This document shows, piece after piece, positions 14,934-25,000 of a stretch of 64,000 nt of DNA. The notes under the pieces were generated by a model that did not search any database, was not told the origin of the DNA, and saw only the letters and a list, made by a program, of their open reading frames with translations. The position numbers and the translations under genes were made by a program. Source of the stretch: Pseudescherichia sp031979925 (GTDB taxonomy: Bacteria > Pseudomonadota > Gammaproteobacteria > Enterobacterales > Enterobacteriaceae); contig NZ_DALZFB010000003.1 in assembly GCF_031979925.1 (NCBI RefSeq), positions 124,001 through 188,000 of the forward strand, written 5' to 3'. Each line of letters starts with the position of its first letter. Position 1 is the stretch's first letter.

Positions 14934-15500
14934 TTATGCCGAGGCCGACGGCAGCTTTTTAATGATCCGCGCCGGATTACCCGCTACGACGACGTCGTCG
15001 GGAATATCCCGAATAACCACGCTGCCGGAGCCAATCACCACGTTGTTACCAATGGTCACGCCCGGGTTTATCACTGCCCGACCACCGATCCAGACGTTAT
15101 GGCCAATAGTCACGGGGGCGCCAAACTCTAATCCGCTATTCCGTTCGGTCGCATCAAGCGGATGGGTGGCGGTGTAGATATGCACACCAGGAGCAAGCAT
15201 GCAGTTATCGCCAATATGTATCGGGCAAACATCCAGCATCACGCAGTCAAAGTTGGCATAAAAATCGTTGCCGAGAAAAATATTGTAGCCGTAGTCGCAG
15301 CGAAAGCTTGGCTCAATGTAGGCATTGCCGCTTTTGCCCAGCAGCTCCGCAAGCAGGGCGCGCCGTTCGCTCTTCTCGGTCGGGCCAGAGTGATTATACG
15401 TATGCAGCAGCTCCCTGGCACGCAGGCGATCTGCCCGTAATGTTTCATCGCCAGATCGGTAGAGTTGACCGGCAATCATTTTCTGCTTTTCTGTACTCAT
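14934..15500 (-). CDS. maa: Maltose O-acetyltransferase Maa
   Basis: A 188-residue left-handed beta-helix acetyltransferase that uses acetyl-CoA to acetylate maltose and other sugars. An N-terminal helical Maa domain (STEKQKMIAG) precedes hexapeptide repeats. Active-site features are NFDCVMLD, then the catalytic His in YTATHPLD. The ATG at 15500 matches the E. coli start. An ATG seven codons upstream (15521) has an AGGA 9-10 bases before it and is possible. A 12-bp perfect stem abuts the 15500 ATG and a CRP site lies upstream. Confidence 0.93.
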   Translation of the reverse strand: MSTEKQKMIAGQLYRSGDETLRADRLRARELLHTYNHSGPTEKSERRALLAELLGKSGNAYIEPSFRCDYGYNIFLGNDFYANFDCVMLDVCPIHIGDNCMLAPGVHIYTATHPLDATERNSGLEFGAPVTIGHNVWIGGRAVINPGVTIGNNVVIGSGSVVIRDIPDDVVVAGNPARIIKKLPSASA

Positions 15501-15549
15501 GGCTATCTCACTGTTAAACATAACAGGAGCATCCTGGAGTGAGATAGCC
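15501..15549 (-). promoter_or_regulatory. Leader hairpin abutting the maa start codon
   Basis: GGCTATCTCACT (15501-15512, + strand) is the exact reverse complement of AGTGAGATAGCC (15538-15549). In the - strand RNA the 12-bp stem ends one base before the maa ATG. A -10 box TATACT at 15561-15556 would start the transcript near 15549, the first base of the stem. The 25-nt loop contains CAGGA and an alternative in-frame ATG (15521). It could hide the 15500 start while exposing the 15521 start. Confidence 0.55.
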
Positions 15550-15576
15550 TGAAAGAGTATAGCGTTGGCTATAGTA

Positions 15577-15592
15577 TGTGAAATAGATCACA
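15577..15592. promoter_or_regulatory. CRP site upstream of maa
   Basis: TGTGAAATAGATCACA matches the CRP consensus TGTGA-N6-TCACA without mismatch. It lies 77 bp upstream of the maa start and overlaps the -35 region of the likely maa promoter (-10 TATACT at 15561-15556). The centre would be near -35, not the classical -41.5, so whether CRP activates or represses here cannot be told. Confidence 0.75.
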
Positions 15593-15681
15593 CTACTTCA
15601 AGAGACAAAAGCCCAACCTTGAGATTCATCAAAACGTGTCTGATAAAGGCGGCGGGGAATCGCTATAAAACCGTGGGTGGA

Positions 15682-15900
15682 CTAGCGAACAAATTTCCAC
15701 ACGGAGGAGGGGATTTTGTCATAAAGCTTATTCATTGTCAGTTCAGCCAGACGGTGATCCGCTGCGGAATAAAAGACGGTCAGCTCATTGTCAGAAAGTT
15801 CGTATTTATTTTTTTCAATCACGCGTTCCAGCGTGTCAATTGTCTGACAGCGCCGCAAGCGCATCAAATAATCTACTTTTGTTAATGGTTTATCAGACAT
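15682..15900 (-). CDS. hha: Hemolysin expression modulator Hha
   Basis: A 72-residue nucleoid-associated modulator that binds H-NS and StpA and boosts silencing of AT-rich, horizontally acquired genes. The sequence (MSDKPLTKVDYLMRLRRCQT, ending VWKFVR) is nearly identical to E. coli Hha. It follows tomB by 27 bp, as in E. coli, where TomB antagonises Hha toxicity. The AT-rich region before tomB is a plausible place for autoregulation with H-NS. Confidence 0.97.
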   Translation of the reverse strand: MSDKPLTKVDYLMRLRRCQTIDTLERVIEKNKYELSDNELTVFYSAADHRLAELTMNKLYDKIPSSVWKFVR

Positions 15901-15927
15901 AAATTCACCTATGTATTTGTAATAATT

Positions 15928-16302
15928 TTAACAGGACAAGCTAACAGGGTTAGCCTTGCTCACATTAACGAAACAGCGAAACAGTCGGTTGCCGGATTTG
16001 CGCCATTTCTGCAAGTCTTCTGTACTAATGCCATAGCTACTGAACAGCATAAACGTGTCGTCCAAGTATTCGTCAATCTGGGCAATCAGTTTATTATCTT
16101 CATTGTACTTAATTTTATAATTAAGTGCGAAGGTCGCAATATGCTCAATCAGCTCGTTCAACTGCAAATTGATTGCTGACGTGGGATCGTTAACCCAGCC
16201 ATGATGGCTTTCTTCAAGGTTGGAGAGGCAATCATGGTACAACGTTTCGCAAAGAAATTTCAGTTGCGCGACATCATGCCTTTTTGGCGAGTATTCGTCC
16301 AT
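15928..16302 (-). CDS. tomB: Hha toxicity modulator TomB
   Basis: A 124-residue protein that starts MDEYSPKRHD and has the same length as E. coli TomB (YbaJ). TomB neutralises Hha, in part by oxygen-dependent oxidation of a Hha cysteine, and affects biofilm formation and conjugation. An in-frame ATG 14 codons upstream is rejected in favour of the conserved start. It forms an operon with hha downstream. The gap before it is AT-rich and carries repeated TTAAG motifs. Confidence 0.95.
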   Translation of the reverse strand: MDEYSPKRHDVAQLKFLCETLYHDCLSNLEESHHGWVNDPTSAINLQLNELIEHIATFALNYKIKYNEDNKLIAQIDEYLDDTFMLFSSYGISTEDLQKWRKSGNRLFRCFVNVSKANPVSLSC

Positions 16303-16682
16303 AACGTATCCCCTTCTAAGTGGCTTTTTTTTCACATGGAACACCGTTTCGGGATGGATACCTCCTTGAGGTCGGCGTGTAAGCTGCTCTTGCGCCTCAA
16401 TTTAACTATAAGTCACTCTGAAAAAGATTTCCTTGAGCGATTACGAAAAATTACAATTATCATGTTTTGCTTTCGTTCACCCTCGGCTAAAGGGGTGAGC
16501 CTTAACTCTCTTTCTGCTGCTTACTAAGAATATTCTTACATAAAAGTCTGTTTACTATTAATTAAGAATATCTTCACTTCTTAAGATAATCCTTTAAGCC
16601 TTAAGAATTATGCGACTTATATTTGTTACAGAAAATAACCAAATAAACAATAAGCCGTCGTGATGATTTTCCGGCGAGAAAT
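16303..16682. promoter_or_regulatory. AT-rich region between tomB and acrB with TTAAGAAT repeats
   Basis: No gene is supported in this 380-bp gap. Short open frames here are shadows. It should contain the tomB-hha promoter. Between 16520 and 16610 there is a cluster of related motifs: the palindrome AAGAATATTCTT, then TTAAGAATATCTT, CTTAAG (16580-16585), TTTAAG (16593-16598) and CTTAAG (16600-16605). Such AT-rich tracts suit H-NS/Hha binding; CTTAAG hexamers also resemble BasR/PmrA half-sites, though the spacing is not the standard one. Confidence 0.4.
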
Positions 16683-16712
16683 GAAAAAGGCCGCTTACGC
16701 GGCCTTTGATTC
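16683..16712 (-). terminator. acrAB terminator
   Basis: AAAGGCCGC (16686-16694), TTAC loop and GCGGCCTTT (16699-16707), followed on the - strand by a T-run. It sits about 30 bp after the acrB stop and ends the acrAB transcript. Confidence 0.85.
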
Positions 16713-16737
16713 ATAACTCTCTGAGATTCAGAGCAGA

Positions 16738-19700
16738 TTAGTGATGTTCAACGGCATGGCTGTGTTCAACATCTTCTGATTTGCGGCTAAAGCGGCGGCG
16801 TACCACCACAAAGAACACCGGAACAAAGAAGACGGCCAGCACGGTTGCAGTCACCATCCCGCCCATAACGCCCGTACCTACGGCGTTCTGAGCACCGGAG
16901 CCTGCGCCAGTACTGATAACCAGCGGCATAACACCGAGGATGAATGCCAGCGAGGTCATCAGAATTGGACGCAGACGCATACGTACCGCCTCCAGCGTCG
17001 CTTCGATCAGCCCTTTGCCCTCTTTCTCCATCAGGTCCTTGGCGAATTCGACGATAAGTATCGCGTTCTTCGCCGACAGGCCAATGGTGGTCAGCAGGCC
17101 CACCTGGAAGTAAACGTCGTTACCCAGCCCGCGGAAGGTCGCTGCCAGCAGCGCACCGATGACCCCCAGCGGAACAACCAGCATGACCGAGAACGGAATC
17201 GACCAGCTCTCGTACAGCGCCGCCAGACAGAGGAAGACCACGATCAGCGAGATAGCGTACAGGGCAGGGGCCTGGTTACCAGAGAGACGTTCCTGATAGG
17301 ACATGCCCGTCCAGTCGTAGCCCACACCCGCAGGCAGCGTGCCCGCCAGCTGCTCCATCAGATCCATCGCTTCACCGGTACTCTTGCCTGCACCCGCTTC
17401 ACCCAGGATCTCCATCGATGGCAGACCGTTATAGCGCTCCAGACGCGGAGAGCCATACTCCCAGTGCGACGTAGAGAACGCCGAGAACGGCACCATCTGG
17501 CCATCGCTGCCGCGCACGTACCAGTTATTGATATCGTTTGGCAGCATACGGTACTTAGCCTGTGACATCACGTATACCTTCTTCACGCGACCGCGGTCGA
17601 TGAAGTCGTTTACGTAGCTACCGCCCCAGGCCGTACCCAGCGTGGTATTGATGTCGCTGATGGAGACACCCAGCGCCTGCGCTTTCTCCTGATCGATATC
17701 GATCTTGAACTGCGGCGTATCTTCCAGGCCGTTAGGACGTACGCCCACCAGCATGTCAGGGTGTTTCGCCACCTCGCCGAGCAGCTGGTTACGCGCCTGC
17801 ATTAGCTTGTCATGGCCAAGGTTGCCCTGGTCAATCAACTGGAAGTCGAAGCCGGTTGCCGTACCCAGTTCAACGATCGCCGGCAGGTTAAAGGCGAAGA
17901 CCATCGCATCTTTAATCTGCGAGAAGTGTCCGCTGGCGCGGCCCGTAATGGCCGGAACCTTGTTCTCTTCCCCTGCACGCTCATCCCAGTTTTTCAGGGA
18001 GACGAATGCAATACCGGTGTTCTGCCCACGACCTGAGAAGCCAAAGCCGTTAACGCTAAACACGGAGTTGACGTTCGCTTTCTCTTCTTTCAGGTAGTAG
18101 TCCGTTACCTCATCGAGCACCTTCTGCGTACGCTCCTGGGTTGCCCCCGCAGGCAGCTGCGCCATGGTGAGGAATACGCCCTGATCTTCATCTGGCAGGA
18201 ACGAGGTTGGCAGACGGACAAACAGGAACGCCATGCCCGCAACGATAATGATATAGAGCAGCAGATAACGACCGGTGCTGCGCAGAATATTCCCTACGCT
18301 GTCGGTGTAGTGGTGCGTGCTCTTATCAAACATGCGGTTAAACCAGCCGAAGAAGCCTTTTTTGCCTTCGCCGTGGTCGCCTTTAGCGATCGGCTTCAGC
18401 ATGGTGGCACAGAGGGCTGGCGTCAGGATCAGCGCCACGATCACCGACAGCACCATCGCCGAAACGATAGTAATCGAGAACTGGCGATAGATCGCACCGG
18501 TGGAGCCGCCGAAGAAGGCCATCGGGATAAATACCGCTGACAGCACCAGGGCAATACCCACCAGCGCGCCCTGAATCTGGTCCATCGATTTCCGCGTCGC
18601 CTCTTTGGGCGGCAGCCCCTCTTCAGCCATGACACGTTCGACGTTCTCTACTACCACGATGGCGTCATCCACCAGCAGGCCGATGGCCAGCACCATACCA
18701 AACATGGTAAGGGTGTTTATCGAGTAGCCGAAAGCATTAAGGATCGCGAAGGTCCCCAGCAGTACCACCGGAACGGCAATCGTTGGGATCAGCGTTGCAC
18801 GGAAGTTTTGCAGGAACAGGTACATCACCAGGAACACCAGCACGATCGCTTCGACCAGCGTTTTCACCACTTCGTTAATCGAGATTTTAACAAACGGAGT
18901 CGTATCGTACGGATAAACCACCTCAAGACCCGCCGGGAAGGTCGGCTTCAGGGACTCAATGGTCGCGCGTACTGCCTCTGCGGTATCCAGGGCGTTTGCG
19001 CCGGTTGCCAGCTTGATCCCGAGACCCGACGCCGGCTGACCGTTGTACTTAGCGATAACGTCATAGTTCTCACCGCCCAGCTCAATCTCTGCCACGTCGC
19101 GCAGGCGAACCTGGGAGCCGTCCTGGTTCACTTTCAGCAGAATTTTACCGAACTCTTCCGTGGAGGTGAGACGGGTCTGGGCAATGATCGAGGCGTTAAG
19201 CTGCTGACCTTTCACCGGTGGCGTACCGCCGAGCTGGCCCGCAGCGACCTGGGCGTTCTGCGCTTTAATCGCATTAATCACGTCAACCGGAGTAAGCTGG
19301 AAGTTGTTCAGCTTGTTCGGATCCATCCAGATACGCATCGCATACTGAGCACCGAACAGCTGTACGTCACCCACGCCCGCGGTACGGCTAACCGGATCTT
19401 TCACCGTCGCGCCCACGTAGTCGGCGATATCTTCCTGGGTCATCGAGCCATCGGTGTTGATCATCCCCAGCACCATCAGGAAGCTGCTGGAGGATTTCTC
19501 AACGCTGACGCCCTGCTGCTGTACTTCCTGCGGCAGCAGCGGCATGGCCAGCTGCAGTTTGTTCTGCACCTGAACCTGCGCGATGTCCGCATCGGTACCG
19601 GAGTTAAAGGTCAGCGTGATCTGCACCGTGCCCGACGAGTCGCTGGTGGAGGACATGTAGAGCAGGCCATCGATACCGTTCATATTCTGTTCGATAACCT

Positions 19701-19887
19701 GCGTCACGGTATCCTGCACCGTTTTCGCATCTGCGCCAGGGTAGGTAGCTGAGACCGTCACTGCCGGTGGCGCAATCGAAGGATACTGCGCTATCGGCAA
19801 GTTGAGGATCGAGAGCGCCCCCGCCAGCATGATAATGATCGCGATAACCCAAGCAAAAATGGGGCGATCGATAAAAAACTTAGACAT
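16738..19887 (-). CDS. acrB: RND multidrug efflux pump subunit AcrB
   Basis: Inner-membrane proton-driven pump of the AcrAB-TolC system that exports bile salts, dyes, detergents and many antibiotics. At 1049 residues it has the E. coli length. Twelve membrane helices and two large periplasmic loops are in the expected order. The paired proton-relay aspartates lie in LLVDDAIVVVENV and the partner Lys in GLSAKNAILIVEFAKD. It begins 22 bp after acrA and ends before a strong hairpin. No disruption is seen. Confidence 0.98.
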   Translation of the reverse strand: MSKFFIDRPIFAWVIAIIIMLAGALSILNLPIAQYPSIAPPAVTVSATYPGADAKTVQDTVTQVIEQNMNGIDGLLYMSSTSDSSGTVQITLTFNSGTDADIAQVQVQNKLQLAMPLLPQEVQQQGVSVEKSSSSFLMVLGMINTDGSMTQEDIADYVGATVKDPVSRTAGVGDVQLFGAQYAMRIWMDPNKLNNFQLTPVDVINAIKAQNAQVAAGQLGGTPPVKGQQLNASIIAQTRLTSTEEFGKILLKVNQDGSQVRLRDVAEIELGGENYDVIAKYNGQPASGLGIKLATGANALDTAEAVRATIESLKPTFPAGLEVVYPYDTTPFVKISINEVVKTLVEAIVLVFLVMYLFLQNFRATLIPTIAVPVVLLGTFAILNAFGYSINTLTMFGMVLAIGLLVDDAIVVVENVERVMAEEGLPPKEATRKSMDQIQGALVGIALVLSAVFIPMAFFGGSTGAIYRQFSITIVSAMVLSVIVALILTPALCATMLKPIAKGDHGEGKKGFFGWFNRMFDKSTHHYTDSVGNILRSTGRYLLLYIIIVAGMAFLFVRLPTSFLPDEDQGVFLTMAQLPAGATQERTQKVLDEVTDYYLKEEKANVNSVFSVNGFGFSGRGQNTGIAFVSLKNWDERAGEENKVPAITGRASGHFSQIKDAMVFAFNLPAIVELGTATGFDFQLIDQGNLGHDKLMQARNQLLGEVAKHPDMLVGVRPNGLEDTPQFKIDIDQEKAQALGVSISDINTTLGTAWGGSYVNDFIDRGRVKKVYVMSQAKYRMLPNDINNWYVRGSDGQMVPFSAFSTSHWEYGSPRLERYNGLPSMEILGEAGAGKSTGEAMDLMEQLAGTLPAGVGYDWTGMSYQERLSGNQAPALYAISLIVVFLCLAALYESWSIPFSVMLVVPLGVIGALLAATFRGLGNDVYFQVGLLTTIGLSAKNAILIVEFAKDLMEKEGKGLIEATLEAVRMRLRPILMTSLAFILGVMPLVISTGAGSGAQNAVGTGVMGGMVTATVLAVFFVPVFFVVVRRRFSRKSEDVEHSHAVEHH

Positions 19888-19909
19888 GTCTTAACGGCTC
19901 CTGTTTAAG

Positions 19910-21115
19910 TTAAGACTTCGTTTGTTCTGACTGCGCGCCGGCTGCAGCTTGCTCTTTATTGTCAGAAGCCTGATCGGTATTCACTTCCTGCACTTTTACC
20001 TGCGCGCCTGGTCGGACTTTCTGCAGGCCGGTGACAATCACGCGATCGCCATCTTTCAGACCGCCGGTAACCAGCCACTTATCGCCAATCGCCTGTGAAG
20101 TCTGTACCTGGCGGGTTTCAACCTTGTCGCCTTCGCCTACAACCATGGCGGAAGCTTCACCGCGCGGTGTGCGGGTGATGCCCTGCTGCGGAACCAGCAG
20201 CGCGTTCGGGTTCAGACCCTCTTCCAGACGGGCGCGCACGAACATGCCCGGCAGCAGAGTCTGATCCGGGTTAGGGACGATAGCACGCAGGGTAATGGAG
20301 CCGGTGGTCTCATCAACCGTGACGTCAGAGAACTCCAGCGTACCGGTCTGCGGGAAAGTTGCGCCGTCGTTGGTAAGCAGCTCGACTTTCGCTTTACCGT
20401 TCTCCTGCTTCAGGGTGCCTTTCTCCAGCTCCTGCTTCAGACGCAGGTAATCATTGCTGGACTGGGTCACATCCACATAGATCGGATCGAGCTGCTGCAC
20501 GGTCGCCAGAGCATTAGTCTGGCCGGTCTGCACCAGGGCACCCTCGGTTACCGACGATTTACCAATGCGGCCGCTGATAGGGGAAATCACTTTGGTATAG
20601 GCCAGGTTGATGCGTGCGGTCTCAACGGCGGCTTTGGCGGCCACGACTGAGGCATTCGCCTGCTGCGCTTCGGCCTGAGCGTTATCGAAATCCTGCTGGC
20701 TGATGTACTTGGTGCCAATCAGACTCTGGTAGCGTTTGAGGGTTACCTGAGCAATATTTGCGGCAGCCTGGGCGCGGGCTAAATCGCCTTTCGCGCTCTC
20801 ATAAGAGGCTTGATAGGTCGCTGGATCGATCTGATAAAGCGAGACACCCGCTTCGACATCGCTGCCCTCGGTGAAGTTACGTTTTAAGATGATACCGCTG
20901 ACCTGCGGTCTGACTTCAGCAACGCGATAGGCGCTGGTGCGGCCTGGCAGTTCAGTGGTCATCTGCAGAGGTTCGGATTTAAGTGTCACAATCCCAACTT
21001 CTGGCGCTTGCTGTGCTCCTTGTTGAGCCGGTTTATCATCACATCCTGTTAGCGCTAAGCTGCCCGAAAGCATCAGAACGGCCGCCAGAGGGGTAAATCC
21101 TCTGTTTTTGTTCAT
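19910..21115 (-). CDS. acrA: Multidrug efflux adaptor lipoprotein AcrA
   Basis: Periplasmic adaptor that joins AcrB to TolC. The 401-residue product has a signal peptide with lipobox LTGC (LALTGCDDK), a lipoyl-like half-motif, an alpha-helical hairpin (about residues 98-170), a beta-barrel and a membrane-proximal domain. The ATG at 21115 (MNKNRGFTPL) is the conserved start; an upstream in-frame extension is not. It is the first gene of the acrAB operon, divergent from acrR across a shared operator. Confidence 0.97.
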   Translation of the reverse strand: MNKNRGFTPLAAVLMLSGSLALTGCDDKPAQQGAQQAPEVGIVTLKSEPLQMTTELPGRTSAYRVAEVRPQVSGIILKRNFTEGSDVEAGVSLYQIDPATYQASYESAKGDLARAQAAANIAQVTLKRYQSLIGTKYISQQDFDNAQAEAQQANASVVAAKAAVETARINLAYTKVISPISGRIGKSSVTEGALVQTGQTNALATVQQLDPIYVDVTQSSNDYLRLKQELEKGTLKQENGKAKVELLTNDGATFPQTGTLEFSDVTVDETTGSITLRAIVPNPDQTLLPGMFVRARLEEGLNPNALLVPQQGITRTPRGEASAMVVGEGDKVETRQVQTSQAIGDKWLVTGGLKDGDRVIVTGLQKVRPGAQVKVQEVNTDQASDNKEQAAAGAQSEQTKS

Positions 21116-21205
21116 AGGTAAACCTCGAGTGTCCGATTTCAAATTGTTCAGTGGATCAAGCGCCCACAAACCCATTGCTGCGTTTATATTATCGTCATGC
21201 TATGG

Positions 21206-21229
21206 TACATACATTCATAAATGTATGTA
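21206..21229. promoter_or_regulatory. AcrR operator
   Basis: A 24-bp palindrome: TACATACATT, CATA, AATGTATGTA, in the acrA/acrR divergent gap. It matches the known E. coli AcrR-binding palindrome apart from the centre. An acrA -10-like GATAATAT lies just downstream on the - strand. Confidence 0.92.
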
Positions 21230-21257
21230 AATCTGACTACCATAAAATCACCAACAT

Positions 21258-21911
21258 ATGGCACGAAAAACCAAACAACAGGCCCAGGAGACGCGTCAGC
21301 ATATTTTAGATGTTGCTATGCGGCTGTTTTCAGCGCACGGCGTATCCAAAACGTCTCTTGCAGACATTGCGCAGGCAGCGGGTGTCACGCGTGGCGCAAT
21401 TTATTGGCACTTCAAAAATAAGTCAGATTTATTTGGTGAAATTTGGCAGCTGTCAGAGTCCAGTATTGGCGATCTCGAGCTTGAGTATCAGGCAAAATTT
21501 CCTGATGATCCACTCTCCGTGTTGCGCGAAATTTTGGTCTATATCCTTGAAGCAACGGTAGTCGAAGAGCGCCGCCGTTTAATGATGGAAATTATTTTCC
21601 ACAAGTGTGAGTTTGTCGGCGAAATGACCATTGTGCAACAGGCACAGCGTAATTTATGCCTCGAAAGTTACGATCGTATTGAACAGACGCTCAGCCACTG
21701 CATCAAAGCAAAAATGCTGCCCGCGAATCTGCTCACCCGCCGGGCGGCTATTCTGATGCGCAGCTATATTTCCGGCATTATGGAGAACTGGCTCTTCTCG
21801 CCACAAACGTTTGATCTTAAAAAAGAAGCCCGCGACTACGTTGCCATCCTGCTGGAGATGTTCCAGCTCTGCCCAACCATGCGCGCAAAGTCTGACGCGC
21901 TCTGCGCCTAA
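21258..21911 (+). CDS. acrR: TetR-family repressor AcrR
   Basis: Local repressor of acrAB and of itself. The 217-residue protein has the TetR helix-turn-helix at residues about 26-52 (SLADIAQAAGVTRGAIYWHFKNK) and a C-terminal ligand-binding domain that senses dyes and other pump substrates. Length and sequence match E. coli AcrR. The reading frame is intact, so derepressed efflux through loss of AcrR is not predicted. It is divergent from acrA and lies upstream of mscK. Confidence 0.97.
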   Translation: MARKTKQQAQETRQHILDVAMRLFSAHGVSKTSLADIAQAAGVTRGAIYWHFKNKSDLFGEIWQLSESSIGDLELEYQAKFPDDPLSVLREILVYILEATVVEERRRLMMEIIFHKCEFVGEMTIVQQAQRNLCLESYDRIEQTLSHCIKAKMLPANLLTRRAAILMRSYISGIMENWLFSPQTFDLKKEARDYVAILLEMFQLCPTMRAKSDALCA

Positions 21912-22044
21912 TTTACCTTTACTGTGCCAGGAAATATCCTGGAGGCTATGCGCATTGCTATGTTGTCCCAGACGGGCGTGATATTCTCTGCGCGTGGCCA
22001 GTCCCGGCCCGCTTTCCCGTAAAGAAACCATTCATCTAAAAATT

Positions 22045-25000
22045 ATGCTGCACTTCATACGCTCGCAAAATCCGCTATCCGCTTTTGCTCTGATGCTGGT
22101 GCTTGTCGCAAGCCTGTTTTCGACGGCTTCGCATGCCCGTGCCAGTACCGATCTGCCCGGCCGGGCAGAGGTGCAAAGCCAGCTTGATGCGCTAAATAAG
22201 CAAAAAGATCACACCCCACAGGATAAGCTCGTCATTGACGATCTGACGCAAACCCTGGACACCCTCGACAAGCTCGAGCGGGTCAAACAGGAGACCACCC
22301 AGCTTCGTCAAAAGGTTGCCCAGGCACCGGATAAGATGCGCGAGGCGACGGACGGGCTAAATGCGCTGAGCGATAAAGACAACGATGACGAAACGCGCAA
22401 AACGCTGGCAACGCTGTCGCTGCGCCAGCTGGAGTCGCGAGTCTCGCAGTTGTTGGACGATCTCCAGACCGCGCAGAACGATCTGGCGACCTATAACAGC
22501 CAGCTGGTGGCGCTGCAAACTCAGCCAGAGCGGGTACAGAATGCCATGTACACCGCCTCGCAGCAGCTGCAGCAGATCCGTAACCGCCTGAACGGCACCG
22601 GAGCAGGGGAGGGTGCCTTGCGTCCAACCCAGCAGACGCTGCTGCTGGCCCAGCAGGCGCTGCTGAATGCCGAGATTGACCAGCTGCGTAAAAGCCTTGA
22701 GGGCAACACCACCCTGCAGGATACGCTACAAAAGCAGCGCGACTACGTGACGGCCAACAGCAACCGTCTGGAGCATCAGCTTCAGCTCTTGCAGGAGGCG
22801 GTCAACAGCAAACGCCTCACGCTGACCGAAAAAACGGCCCAGGAGGCAGTTACGCCGGATGAGACCGCGCGTATCCAGGCCAATCCGCTGGTGAAACAGG
22901 AGCTGGATCTCAACCACCAGCTCAGCCAGCGGCTGATTGATGCCACGGAAAACGGCAACGCGCTAGTACAGCAGAATATCAAAGTTAAAAACTGGCTCGA
23001 TCGCGCCCTGCAGTCCGAACGCAATATCAAAGAGCAGATCTCGGTGCTGAAGGGGAGCCTGCTGCTGTCGCGCATTCTCTATCAGCAGCAGCAGACGTTG
23101 CCCTCCGCCGACGAGCTGGCGGATATGACCAACCGCATCGCCGACCTGCGTCTTGAGCAGTTTGAGATCAACCAGCAGCGCGATGCCCTGTTCCAGAGCG
23201 ACGCCTTTGTTGGCAAGCTGGAAGAGGGGCACGAGAGTGAGGTGAACGGTGAGGTGCACGATGCGCTGCTGCAGGTAGTCGATATGCGCCGAGAGCTGCT
23301 CGATCAGCTCAACAAGCAGCTCGGCAACCAGCTGATGATGGCGATTAACCTACAGGTTAACCAGCAGCAGCTGATGAGCGTCTCTAAAAGCCTGCAAGAG
23401 GTGCTGACCCAGCAGATCTTCTGGGTAAACAGCAATAAACCGATGGACTGGGAGTGGGTGAAAGCCTTCCCGCAGGCGGTTAAAGAGCAGTTCCGTACCA
23501 TGAAGATCACCGTGAACTGGGAGAAAGCCTGGCCTGCGGTGGCGATTGCGTTTCTGGCCGGGCTGCCGCTGCTGCTGATTGCGGGCCTGATCCGCTGGCG
23601 TCTACGTTGGCTGAAGCAGTACCAGGCCCGGCTGGCGGACGAGGTGGGCCAGCTGCGTAACGACAGCCAGGGGCACACGCCGAAGGCGATCCTTATCGAC
23701 CTGATCCGCGCTCTGCCGGTCTGCCTGCTGATCCTCGCGGTGGGGCTGATCCTGCTTACCATGCAGCTTAACATTAGCGAGCTGCTGTGGGCCTTCAGTA
23801 AAAAGCTGGCGCTCTTCTGGCTGGTATTCGGCCTGTGCTGGAAGGTGCTGGAGAAAGACGGCGTCGCGGTGACCCACTTCTCTATGCCTGCGGAGCTGAC
23901 CAGCCACTGGCGTCGCCAGATTGTGCGCGTCAGCCTGGCATTGCTGCCGCTGCACTTCTGGTCGGTGGTCTCCGAGCTGTCGCCGCTGCATCTGATGGAC
24001 GATGTCACCGGGCAGATTGTGATCTTCCTGAACCTGCTGGTGATTGGCGCCCTGATGTGGCCGATGTGCCGCGACAGCTGGCGCGATAAGGAGTCACATG
24101 CTCTGCGCCTGCTGACCGTCACTGTGCTCTCCATCGTGCCGCTGGCGCTGATGGTGCTGACCGCTACAGGCTACTTCTACACCACGCTGCGCCTCTCCGG
24201 CCGCTGGATTGAGACCGTCTATCTGGTGATTATCTGGAACCTGCTCTACCAGACGGTGCTGCGCGGACTGAGCGTGGCGGCGCGGCGCATCGCCTACCGC
24301 CGTGCGCTCGCCCGTCGGCAGAACCTGGTGAAAGAGGGGGCTGAAGGCGCGGAGCCGCAGGAGGAGCCGACCATCGCTCTTGAGCAGGTTAACCAGCAGA
24401 CGCTGCGTATTACCATGCTGGTGATGGTGGCGCTGTTTGGTGTTGTCTTCTGGGCAATCTGGTCGGATCTGATCACCGTCTTTGCCTACCTCGACAGCAT
24501 TACGCTCTGGCACTACAACGGTATGGAAGCGGGGGCCAGCGTGGTGAAAAGCGTCACCATGGGTAGCCTGCTGTTTGCGATTATCGCGGCGATGGTGGCC
24601 TGGGCGCTGATCCGCAACCTGCCGGGTCTGCTGGAGGTGCTGGTGCTCTCGCGCCTGAAGATGCGCCAGGGTGCCTCCTACGCCATTACCACCATTCTCA
24701 ACTATGTGATTATCGCCGCCGGGGCGATGACGGTATTCGGTTCGCTGGGTGTATCGTGGGATAAACTTCAGTGGCTGGCGGCTGCGCTGTCGGTCGGTCT
24801 CGGTTTCGGCTTACAGGAGATTTTCGGTAACTTTGTTGCCGGTATTATCATCCTGTTCGAACGCCCGGTACGCATCGGCGATACGGTAACCATCGGTACC
24901 TTCTCCGGGACGGTCAACAAGATCCGCATCCGTGCCACTACCATTACCGACTTTGACCGCAAAGAGGTGATCATTCCGAACAAGGCCTTCGTAACCGAGC

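Noticed and set aside
15565..15885. A 106-codon + strand frame over hha
   Set aside because: It is antisense to hha, which is conserved and in its normal context.
16201..16527. A 108-codon + strand frame upstream of tomB
   Set aside because: It overlaps the tomB start on the opposite strand and continues into AT-rich promoter DNA; no homology is recognisable.
18808..19752. A 314-codon + strand frame across acrB
   Set aside because: It is antisense to acrB, His/Arg-rich and without a plausible start signal.
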